Origin: Brachyhypopomus gauderio
Lineage: Eukaryota > Chordata > Actinopteri > Gymnotiformes > Hypopomidae
Assembly: GCF_052324685.1 (NCBI RefSeq)
Contig: NC_135221.1
Span: 8,094,875-8,158,874 of the forward strand
DNA: 64,000 nucleotides
Direction: 5' to 3'
This document shows positions 49,261 to 64,000 of this stretch, piece after piece. The position numbers and the translations under genes were made by a program. The notes below the pieces were generated by a model, which was given only the letters and a program-made list of their open reading frames with translations, made no database searches and was not told where the DNA came from. Position 1 is the first letter of the stretch, and each line of letters opens with the position of its first letter.

Positions 49261-49648
49261 AGAACATATGGAGCCCTGCTGATGACATCTCTTCTTATTG
49301 AAGGGACGACTTATATGAGGGAACAGGTTAATGAATCATCGACACAAGATCATGAAGCCGTTGTGATCACAAGCAGAAAGGGTAACAGCTAGGTTAATCT
49401 GGAACATGGAGAGTGATTTCTTACTATTTTAGTTTCTTACTATATTCATCTAATTATTTAATCTTTTAATCTTTTTTAATACAATTATGCTGATTAAACT
49501 GTATGCACATGTCATAATTCTAAGCACGACACACTTAATCCTCTTACTGAAAGGATATGGCCTCAGACGCAGATTTGGCAGAAGTGATAGATTTCATCAT
49601 CATTAAATGGAGGAGCAGAGAAGGGCACACGTCCAGTTATCCAACAGT

Positions 49649-50225
49649 ACTGTCATCCAGGACTCACATCTGTCTCCCTGCATTACTACTGCACTGTCAT
49701 CCAGGACTCACATCTGTCTCCCTGCATTACTACTGCACTGTCATCCAGGACTCACATCTGTCTCCCTGCATTACTACTGCACTGTCATCCAGGACTCACA
49801 TCTGTCTCCCTGCGTTACTACTGCACTGTCATCCAGGACTCACATCTGTCTCCCTGCGTTACTACTGCACTGTCATCCAGGACTCACATCTGTCTCCCTG
49901 CGTTACTACTGCACTGTCATCCAGGACTCACATCTGTCTCCCTGCGTTACTACTGCACTGTCATCCAGGACTCACATCTGTCTCCCTGCGTTACTACTGC
50001 ACTGTCATCCAGGACTCACATCTGTCTCCCTGCGTTACTACTGCACTGTCATCCAGGACTCACATCTGTCTCCCTGCATTACTACTGCACTGTCATCCAG
50101 GACTCACATCTGTCTCCCTGCATTACTACTGCACTGTCATCCAGGACTCACATCTGTCTCCCTGCATTACTACTGCACTGTCATCCAGGACTCACATCTG
50201 TCTCCCTGCATTACTACTGCACTGC
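49649..50225. repeat. 44-bp minisatellite, 13 copies
   Basis: Thirteen nearly identical head-to-tail units of ACTGTCATCCAGGACTCACA plus TCTGTCTCCCTGC[A/G]TTACTACTGC. The only repeated difference is the A/G site: units 1-3 have A, 4-9 have G and 10-13 have A. No stop falls in two plus-strand frames, so frames of 230 and 249 codons run through the array. These look accidental, since 44 is not a multiple of 3 and all units are cognate in every frame. Confidence 0.97.
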
Positions 50226-51682
50226 AAATGGAAGTGGAAATTTGGCTAGTGACGCCCAATTATATTTCCACTAATACAAACAATTTTAATTTCTTTTTCA
50301 TTATCCGGTTAGATCACTGCTGTGTGTATTGTTGTGTAATGGTATTCTGCCTATAAGTTTCCAGGATTCACTATACCATTCCCACACTTTAAATATCATT
50401 CTCTCGCCTTATTTATCTCATTCCCACAGCTTAATAAGTTGTGGCCATGGCTTAATTTTATGAAGAAGAGATGTCACCAGCAGGGCTCTGTAAGATTGAA
50501 AACTTCTCCATATTCTCAGCAGTTATGGTGTCATGCCAAAATTACACTCCAATTAACAACATTCACATAATTAGTAAAAAACAAATTGCAATCCCTACTT
50601 GAAATTACTCACACACCTGAATATTCACTCACACACATTCACAGACCACTTGAATTAATCAAGCTGATAAGAGGTTTAAAAATATTCTCAGACCATGGAT
50701 ACAAATCTCTGTCATCAGTGCTATTTCTCTTTCACTGCTAGCAGACATAATCTTATTTACTTCGTTAGTTCTAGTGGATGTATGGCATGATGCAGACTTT
50801 AAAACGCTGCCAGAGTGAGATGATGAAACCTCCTCCTTTTACATCCCAAAATTGCACATCCAAAATTGGCAGATGAGGTTGGAGAATGATCACAGTTCAC
50901 TTGATTACAGAGAAAATGTTTTTTTTATGGCATGCTGTTCTGTGGTTTAATGAACGAAAGGTGAAAAGAGTCCAGTAAGTGCTAAAAAAATACCATACCG
51001 GAAATCCTCAGTGTTGTGAAGGCTGTTCAAACACACTCAGGTCACAGTGACCTGGCTTTGAGTTCAGTACCATCTGCAGTGTGTTGGATCTCCACTGATA
51101 TTTCATATAATGTCAATTCTGTGTAGTTGGGAGTAAAACGAACCTCATAAAAGGGAACATTTTCAGCTCCAAGGAGTTATAACGAGCCTCGTTCAGTCTC
51201 ACGTAGGACTGCAGTTCTGGTGTTACAAGAGGGTTTACAAAAAAGGAAGAAGCAAAGAAATGTGATGCCCATGTGATGGCTGAGGGAGATGGTTTGGTAA
51301 AAAGGAGGGTATGGTAAGCAGGCTAACAGGTTGTTTCAAGATAGATACAACAAAATTGTAAAAAGGCTAAGAACAAATAGTGAGCAGGCAAAATACACAG
51401 CACATTTACAGTGTGAAAAAACTTGGCTGAATAAGACTGGAAAATCAGGTATGAAACTGAGGGGTTTGTGTACTTACTAAACCTGATAAAGCTGATACTG
51501 AGGGGATGATTTTGTAATAAAGATGATTAGTTTGGTTTATATTCCTTGCGTGTTTAATCCTTTTTTTGTAGGAAGTCTGCCTGTCGTGTTAAAGTTAGCT
51601 GTTTTCCAAACTGCTGTATTAAGTCTGCCTGTGTTTTGTAACTCTGCTCCCTTGTCATTGAGTCCAGCTGTGTTTCATATAT
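50226..51682. other. Intergenic DNA, no gene recognised
   Basis: AT-rich. No repeat family or exon that I can support. Confidence 0.4.
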
Positions 51683-53520
51683 GTAATGCTGCAGCCCGGA
51701 GCCCCGGTGGGCGTGGGTAAAGGGCGTATCATGTGTCAATCATTTTCGAATGCAGCCAATCAGATACTAGACTTTCGTTGTCAATCAATTTTTATTAAGC
51801 CAATTATCAGCCAGAGTTAGCTGTCAATCATTTTTTAATGCAGCCAATCATCTTAACAGATCTGCCAAAAGAAGGCGGAAACTGCACGGAGAAGCTCTTT
51901 AAACAGAAGTATATGCCGCTCTTACACAAAAGTAGCTGAATAAAAACATTAGAAGAGCCACGACTTTAGACATTTTTAAATCAAAGTTTAAAATACTTCT
52001 CACTTATTTTTCTGGAACGGCACTTTAATGTTTTTTTCCCTTTATTGCACGTATTGCATCATTTACATCATACATATATGTGGCGAGTGTAAATTGTTAG
52101 CGGAGGGGAGGTGTAAATGGACACAAATTAAGTATTATATCGCGATCGATCGCAAAGTATAAGCGCCTCCGCCGAGCAGAGCGTTGAGGAGCGATTTCGA
52201 TTGGAGGATCGTGCTCTATTTTTTATTATTAATTTTTAACTGATGCTGGTCCAGCGTGTCGCGTGCCACTGATTATGCCTCGGCGTGCCAACGGTGGCCC
52301 GCGTCCCATAGGTTGCCGACCCCTGCTGTAGAGCCTTTGAATATTAAAACCATTGTCGAAATTAAGCTCAGATGTGACCAGTAATGTAGCGCAAGTAAAA
52401 GAAGAACACGATCACACAGTCTCATTGAAAATGTAGGAGTTAATGAATAAAGTGCACCAACGCAAAACCCGTGACATAATCCAAATAAAGTTTGAAGACC
52501 AGTATTGTTTTGATATAATCAGGCATTGCTTTTAATCCTCATAATTATGGAGAGCTAGCTATTGTATGCTCACCGTGTACATCTTTCGCCAAGAGAAATT
52601 CGTGGGCAGAGTTTAATTACATCTTTGCGGGAGTCATTGAGTTGGATTAACTCTGATTTGATCAACTCTGTCCGATAACTCCCAACACTCCATCGTCATT
52701 TGATTATATCAAAACAATACTAGTCTTCAAACTTTATTTGGATTATGTCACGGGTTTTGCGTTGGTGCACTTTATTCATTAACTCCTACATTTTCAATGA
52801 GACTGTGTGATCGCGTCCTTCTTTTACTTTACTTGCTGAGCTTAATTTCGACAATGGTTATAATATTCAAAGGCTCTACAGCAGGGGTCGGCAACCTATG
52901 GCACGCGGGCCACCGTTGGCACGCCGAGGCATAATCAGTGGCACGCGACACGCTGGACCAGCATCGGCAAAAAAATTATTAATAAAAAATAGAGCACGAT
53001 CCTCCAATCGAAATCGCTCCTCAACGCTCTGCTCGGCGGAGGCGCTTATACATGGCGATCGATCGCGATATAATACATAATTTGTGTCCATTTACACCTC
53101 CCCTCCGCTACCAATTTACACTCGCCACATATATGTATGATGTAAATGATGCAATACGTGCAATAAAGGAAAAAACATTAAAGTGCCGTTCCAGAAAAAT
53201 AAGTGAGAAGTATTTTAAACTTTGATTTTAAAATGTCTAAAGTCATGGCTCTTCTAATGTTTCTATTCAGCTACTTTTGTGTAAGAGCGGCATATACTTC
53301 TGTTTAAAGAGCTTCTCCGTGCAGTTTCCGCCTTCTTTTGGCAGATCTGTTAAGATTGGCTGCATTAAAAAATGATTGACAGCTAACTCTGGCTGATAAT
53401 TGGCTTAATAAAAATTGATTGACAACGAAAGTCTAGTATCTGATTGGCTGCATTCGAAAATGATTGACACATGATACGCCCTTTACCCACGCCCACAGGG
53501 GCTCCGGCCTGCAGCATTAC
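51683..53520. repeat. 1.84-kb near-perfect palindrome
   Basis: The left arm (51683-52521) and right arm (52701-53520) are inverted copies with few substitutions and small indels, around a unique 179-bp spacer. The outer ends are GTAATGCTGCAG and CTGCAGCATTAC. Each arm contains a hAT-type terminus: GGTTGCCGACCCCTG ends at 52325 and its mirror CAGGGGTCGGCAACC starts at 52882. Other mirrored blocks include TGATTGACA units and GCGATCGATCGC. No protein is encoded. It could be a foldback-type element or an inverted duplication of a hAT-derived repeat. Confidence 0.93.
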
Positions 53521-55689
53521 CCTTCTCCTGTGTTTTGGTTCTTGTTATATCATGGGTATTTAATCCCTGGGTTTTTGTCTAGGTCCTGGTTGGTTATTGC
53601 ATGTAAGTCTGTGAACTTGTGAGTTTTGTCTTTTGCTGTTCTATGTTATGTTATATGATCAGTACTGTTGTTCCTAACTTTATGTTGTTCCCTTGTGTAG
53701 TCAGTTCTTATGTTTTTAACTGCACATTTCATTTTCCTGATAGTTTCTCCCTCTGTCTCTGTGTTGTGTGGTAGTTGTTTTGTCCTTAGTTTGCTTTGGT
53801 GTTGCTCTCTGATATTGGTGTTATTTGTTTATTTCTGCTAATTCTCTTTAATAAAGATCTCCTGCAATTGTGCCCAGTCTACCTTGCCTGAATGTTACAG
53901 GCAGCATGTTTAAAGAACATGGTGATCTGTGTGTAGTGACGTTTGTATTGCCATATGACAATTCAAGAGGTCTGACTAAAACAGTTCAGCAGTCAGCCCC
54001 AGTCTGACCACAGATGGCATGTTTCCATCTCAATTTTCTGAAAGTTTAAGGTCCTTCACATCCAGCTGACACCTGGTATAGAATGTGGAACCAGTCTGCC
54101 AATCCTCAGACAGACAAAGGTAAATCTTTGTCCTCTGAAGATGACCGAACTTCTACTGTTTGATCCAAAGAGGACAATACTAAAAGCACTCTTGTGCAGT
54201 TTGTCATTGGAGCATTGCTATGCTTAGATTACAGCGTGTGAACATCAAGGTAAGCTTTTCTCAAAGCAATATTTGCTGTAACCGAATGACGAACCATGTT
54301 TGAGCACCACAGTCAGAGCTCTCCTCTCTTTTGAGGTCATACAAGACCAAGTACTCCGTCTCCTTCCTTCTCTCCTGTCTCTCTCTTTTCTGCAGCTGTT
54401 ACCACTGCAGTTGTCTTCTGTTCTTGCTCCCTTTCTCCTTCTTTTAAATGCATCTCTGTCTTGGTCTGTAAGTTTGGAGAAGGACATACAAACATACTTT
54501 TGCTTGGGAAAATGTGGTCAGGTGATATAAAAGGAGACGGCGGAAAGGACAGAAAAGTGATTCTCACTTTGATCGTTAAGGGGTCGGAAAAAGACGCAGA
54601 GATGTCTCTGCCTGTATGATTACTCCTGCACTCGCATGCTCTTTCTTTCTCTTTCTCCCTTTCTCCTGCTTTTCCATCCAGCTCTCGTCTCGGATCCTCT
54701 CCTGTCTCGTGTGTCTGTCCATTCTTCTCTACTCTTCCTCGGCTGCAGCTGGTTTTGAAGTTCCTCTGATGTGGTGCTGCTGTGCACAGACACATCCTGA
54801 GACAGGGAGCAGGAGAGATGAAGACGGGTCAAACGAGTCTATTTCAATCCCCTGTGGCACTTACATGTGTCAATTGGGCCATTTCTCACCAGTCTGGGCC
54901 AGAAGAAAAAAGCACACCCTACTAAACCCAAGCTAACTTGTACTAAAAAATTGTCTATAGCAACACAGGAAGTTGCATGTTAACTCCAGCTCATTAGAGG
55001 AATATTTAGTCACCGTACAGCCCCTGACTCCCCTCTTGGGCGGGTGGGTGTGTGTACGTGTGTGAATGTCTGTCATTACTCACCTGATCTTTGTCATGTT
55101 ACTGTAATGTTACACTTCTCATTTTTTTGTATATTTAAGTGTCACATCGATGCTCAGTTGTTGTATGACATCTGTCATCCAGTTTGACTTGAGATATTGA
55201 GATTTGTTTACTCATGAATATTAATAAAATTCATTCTTCATTACTGTTGTCCCGGTGTCCTCACCCAGGCAACATTAAATTTAAGTTTCACCATGCAATG
55301 GAATACCATACTCTGGTTAAATTGTGAGTAGGTTACATAGCAGGATAAAATGAGAAAGTACTCCATATTCTAACATTAGTTTAAGATGTGATTGGTCAGA
55401 CGTCCCCTTCATCAGAGTTATTGGATTTAGGACTCGCCTACAGAAATATGGTGATTTTGGAACAGTTTGATTCAGGCACGTATTTCTTTCAACAGTTCAG
55501 TCTCACTTAACACACTGGACTGTTGGTTTAAACCTGTGAAGACTGCAGCTGTTATCCACATCTCAGACTTTCAACTCTAAATGGCTTAAGTGTCCTTAAA
55601 TGCTCTTAATCACACTGCAACTATAGAAACCTATACACATTTTGGGTATTTATACATTAATGTTTTTCTGATGCATGATGGCAAATGAA
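53521..55689. other. Intergenic DNA, no gene recognised
   Basis: Pyrimidine-rich stretches around 54350-54750 give open frames with biased composition (Leu, Ser, Phe or Arg, Glu). I found no domain in them. Confidence 0.4.
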
Positions 55690-56133
55690 AACATGTCCTA
55701 ACTCGACACTAGAGCACACTGGGTTTGAGATAACATGACCATGGCCACCTTCAACTGGGGCTATAATATTAGTTGTGAACTGAAAGGTTATCTGTCTCAA
55801 AAAAGTAGTTTTTTTAAAGTATATTTTAAAATGAGCCCTAGAAGCATTCTGGCTTAGCTCTGGACCCCTGAAGCGGGCCCAGTATTTTTTCAGGGATCAG
55901 TTTTTATCTCTGCAGGAATTTGTGTATCCTACAGTTCTATCTCAAGCATCACTTGGCTTCTTTCTGAAGCCTGATAGATCAGAGTACATTCACACATTAT
56001 TTTATTTCTACAAGATTTATATGGGATAATTTCTGTAGCGTGATTAAAACATGGTTCTGTTTTAATCACGCTGTTCTGTTTAGGTGAAAACACATACACT
56101 GTGTGTGTGGTTTAATAAGTTGACTTCTACATA

Positions 56134-56232
<99 letters not shown>

Positions 56233-56370
56233 AAATCTGAAGAAGACTCCAGGAAGGTAACTGCAGTGTACTAAGGTAAGATATGTGTAGTTGTTAAAAA
56301 TGTAGTAAAGTACACAGAGTTTCCTGAGAAACAAGATGTTTCGGACAGATGTCCTTCAACAGCTGTGCAA
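55690..56370. mobile_element. Third copy of the Penelope-associated repeat, interrupted by microsatellites
   Basis: Parts 55700-55930 match 47560-47835. Part 56305-56365 matches the GAAACAAGA...GGACA...CCTTCAACAGCTG block of the Penelope-like copies. A (TA)n-(GA)n tract lies between them. Inferred to be an old copy of the same element. Confidence 0.55.
56137..56228. repeat. (TA)n-(GA)n compound microsatellite
   Basis: About 22 TA units directly followed by about 24 GA units. Confidence 0.95.
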
Positions 56371-56372
56371 CC

Positions 56373-56379
<7 letters not shown>

Positions 56380-56411
<32 letters not shown>
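56380..56411. repeat. (CA)n microsatellite
   Basis: About 16 CA units next to the third Penelope-associated copy. Confidence 0.9.
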
Positions 56412-56414
<3 letters not shown>

Positions 56415-57264
56415 TAATGATTCTAAGCAGTTGATTCACACCGGTGGGAATGAAGGTAAGGTGGCTCTATTTGGTGTGTTTATGTAAAATTGGATAGATC
56501 CCCAGGAAGAAAATAAAGATGCCTCTGTGTATTCCGAACGACACCTGTCGCTAATTAAATAGTGGCCTGACCAAAAATCTGTCTGAGTAAATTAAAACGA
56601 ACCAAAAACATCACCATGGGCCTGATTAGTCTACATGCAACGCACCTGCCTCCAAAATTATAAGGCTAGATACCTCGTCTAAATTTAATATGATTAAAAA
56701 TGGAAAATATTCAACAAGGTGTAGGAAATTACAGGAATGTGTGTGTTGACAATGACTCTTAATTTAGCAGATTTTGTTATATGAGAGGTTGCCCTCTTTT
56801 AAAGTAAAAATAATCTAAACTCGCAACACACGAAAACCTGCGATATATTAAGGTAACCGTTGTAGCAGGCAGCATTCCAATACTAGCAGGCAGGTCCTAT
56901 ACTTCCCAATAACGATGCTGGCTACAGGACAACTTTATGGTCTTATCGAGCACATGCGCCAAAGAACACTGTGCAGGCGCTACACACCGCCCTCTGACAT
57001 CTGTATATCTGCGATTTCTAAGCTGCACGGACACTTCAGATATAACCTGACACGCGGGGGGGGGAGACAACAGCAGACCATCGTTCGTTATAGAGTGTCC
57101 TTTCATCCCCTACAGCCACGCAGGACGTTTTTTTTCTCTTACGGAGTGTCATTTGGAATCGGCTCTTTTCGGCAGTATTCCTCAACAGATCTTTGGTTGG
57201 ATCTGAACTGTTGTGGGATCATTTGAACTTTGGTCCCCGATTATTCCATTTGAAACACGCACCA
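56412..57264. promoter_or_regulatory. Upstream region of the relaxin-receptor-like gene
   Basis: It should contain the promoter and 5' UTR of the gene starting at 57265. It turns GC-richer after about 56880 and has a G-run at 57055-57066. No TATA box is evident. Confidence 0.4.
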
Positions 57265-62036
<4,772 letters not shown>

Positions 62037-62234
62037 GTCAGTGTTCTGTCCCCGCCCCCAGCTCCTCTTGAATGGGCGTGTCACTTCATGTCACTCCTCT
62101 CTCATACCCCTCCTTGCTATGTTCCTCTAACGTTCACACTCTGACTGGGGCGCTTTGTATTTGCAAACCTCCACTGGTGCCACCGTGCTTATGTCGCAAC
62201 TGTTTGCAGGTTGTCATGTATGATTCTGTGCACA

Positions 62235-62395
62235 GCACGGACGTAATTTTTTGGGGGGGGGGGGGGGGGGACATGTCCCCCCCACTTTTTCAAATGCCGG
62301 TTTTGGTCCCCCCAGTTTTTACGGTTAAAACCAAATATTTAAATAGCGACGAATCCATGTCCCCCCCACTTTTGAAATCAAAATTACGTCCATGG
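62235..62395. mobile_element. 161-bp G-rich non-autonomous DNA element, copy 2
   Basis: An inverted-orientation relative of 33263-33422. It starts GCACGGACGTAATTTT and ends AAAATTACGTCCATGG. The flanks TGCACA (62229-62234) and TTCACA (62396-62401) fit a 6-bp duplication with one change. It lies in intron 2 of the relaxin-receptor-like gene. Confidence 0.8.
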
Positions 62396-64000
62396 TTCAC
62401 AGTGTTGACCTTCTTCCATGTTGTGTGTTTGGTCTAACAAGAAATGGACCCTCAATCGGGAGTGAGCTGTGAAATGTCACCAAATGTTAAACTGTGCATT
62501 ATCATATAGTACCTTTAACAGGAAGGTCTGAAAGAGAAAAAGAAGGAACTATCTAATGCTAGTATGCTGGTCCTCACCTTTGAAGATTATGCACAGTATA
62601 TGATACATATAAAATCTGGTGTGATTTGTATGGAAAAGGTTGTGGAATGGTCTGGACTCCTGTGTGGTGGTCTGATTTTTTTTTTCTGAAGTTCTGCAAA
62701 ATTATTAATAGATGAACCTGTCCTGTATGCTAAGTTGCTCTTGGAAGATCAGAATCAGAATACTTTATTGATCCCCAAGGGGAAATTGCAGATGACTAAG
62801 ACATGTCTTTGGAACTGATTTTCCAAAATACTGGAAGTTGATGAATACATTTTGGATAACCCACTAGCCTTCTGTGAGATATGGGTGTAAATTATTGGGG
62901 TCCACCTACACTCAATCTCACCCTCTTTCCTCCTCCATGTGATGTGGAAGGGGATCATACGATATAGTCTAGTGAAATTGGGGGTTATTGGACAAAAAGT
63001 AGAGTATTTGAACTTTCAGAGCAGAGCATATGCCGTAATAATGTACCATATACCACAATAATGTAGTTGGGTGCAATAATACATAAAGATGAACCAATGT
63101 TCTAGTCCACTGTATGTTTTGAGCACCATTGTCTTTTACTTTATATTTGTTACATTTCATGCATTTCTTTGTGATTTCTTTGTCTGTCATTTGACATTGG
63201 TCAATATTGTATACTTATTTTAATGGGTGTAAGCTACTGCAGTCACTCCGTCATGGTATGGCGGCCCCCCGCTGGCCGCCTCCATCAGTGTCTTCTTTAT
63301 TTGTGGTGTTTTGTTGTGTTCCTGCCCCTTGGGTGGTAAGAGATGGTTGAGTGATTGACTCGAGTCAAAGTCGCACTTAAGTTGCTTAGAAAAAGACTTG
63401 ACTTGAAACTTGTCCCTAATGACTCTTGACTCAACTTGTCCAAAATAACTTGTGAATATTAAGAGTCAGCCCGTTATCCAGGCACTTTGTGTAAAAGTTA
63501 TGGATTTTTTTTTTCTGTGTTTATGTTGTCATTATTCCTGACTTTTGTTTCTGTGATTTGGTATGCAGCCTTTTTTCTTGTGACAACCACATCAAACTTC
63601 ATAAGGCACCTGAAAACTTACAGGATTGTTTTGTTTATGCTAACCACTTAGCCATCAATACAGCAAATATATAAAATAACTATTTTCCACCTGTTGTCCC
63701 TAAGCTTATATTGATATTGATTTGTGACTTGACTTGGACTGTAGCCTAAAGACCCCTGACTTGATGTAGACTCTAGCCTAAAGACTCGTGACTTGGCTTG
63801 GACTTTTTTTGTGACTTTTGAACATCTCTGCAGGTGGGTATTACCCATTACTGGGTTTGCCACCCGAGGGTCATTTGTCTTTGTCTATTTATGTTGAGTG
63901 TTTCAAAACAGCACATTGCTATTGATTTTATGTTATGGTTTTTGTTTGAGCACTTTTTACATTATTAAATTCATCTTCATGTTTCATGTAACTCATTTTT
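62396..64000. other. Intron 2 of the relaxin-receptor-like gene, to the window edge
   Basis: It holds a short retroposon-tail motif (62750-62790) and, at 63350-63810, loose repeats of GACTTGACTTGG. No third receptor exon is recognised. Confidence 0.4.

Noticed and set aside
49557..50356. Open frames of 230 and 249 codons across the 44-bp repeats
   Set aside because: They exist in two overlapping frames because the unit has no stops; no exon context and no non-repetitive domain.
54300..54940. Several overlapping frames with Leu/Ser/Phe or Arg/Glu bias
   Set aside because: They arise from a pyrimidine-rich stretch on one strand; no domain and no convincing splice structure.
63241..63300. GC-rich hairpin GCGGCCCCCCGCTGGCCGCC
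   Set aside because: A single short local structure in an intron, with no flanking duplication or conserved context.
62037..64000. Third exon of the relaxin-receptor-like gene
   Set aside because: I looked for the conserved segment that follows LDLa in RXFP1/2 on the plus strand and found no open frame resembling it before the window end.

Overview
This window is vertebrate nuclear DNA, almost certainly from a teleost fish. It has multi-exon genes with GT-AG introns, dinucleotide microsatellites, and fish-type repeats: a Tc1 element, short hAT-like elements, a tRNA-derived SINE, Penelope-like remnants and a Ty3/gypsy element. It also carries a CAX-type Ca2+/H+ exchanger gene, a family known in zebrafish but absent from placental mammals. 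The species cannot be fixed from the sequence alone. I rebuilt the gene models by reading splice sites and codon phase by eye.

Region 1 (1-22 kb) is gene-dense. A two-exon class A GPCR that I cannot name (+, 56-1606) converges on a 19-exon cax1-type exchanger (-, 11046 down to 2716). Next is armc10 (-, six exons, 14617 to 12497), head to head with fbxl13/drc6 (+, 21 exons, 15232-22039). In the cax1, armc10 and fbxl13 models every exon phase agrees, giving about 701, 342 and 792 residues. The armc10-fbxl13 pairing also occurs at human 7q22. The 614 bp between their start codons acts as a shared promoter region and holds an RFX X-box-like site, which fits the ciliary role of fbxl13. Tandem repeats sit inside this cluster, including a 56-bp minisatellite in fbxl13 intron 1.

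Region 2 (22-57 kb) has no gene I recognise and is dominated by mobile and repetitive DNA. It contains an inverted-repeat element (23.4 kb), a tRNA-SINE (25.3 kb), a G-rich short element (33.3 kb) and a decayed Ty3/gypsy element (40.85-45.45 kb) inserted in interstitial telomere-like repeats. It also has a 70-bp hAT-like element with perfect 8-bp target duplications (46.7 kb), Penelope-like remnants (47-49 kb and 55.7 kb), a 13-copy 44-bp minisatellite (49.65-50.22 kb) and a 1.84-kb palindrome (51.7-53.5 kb). A possible small minus-strand gene or pseudogene lies at 24.8-25.15 kb.

Region 3 (57.2-64 kb) holds the 5' end of a relaxin-family receptor gene of the RXFP1/RXFP2 type (+). A signal-peptide exon and an LDLa exon are present, and the gene runs off the right edge. 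I did not find one coherent new biological system. The points most worth a second look are the palindrome, the very short hAT-like elements, the splice-site peculiarities in cax1, armc10 and fbxl13, and the unassigned GPCR.
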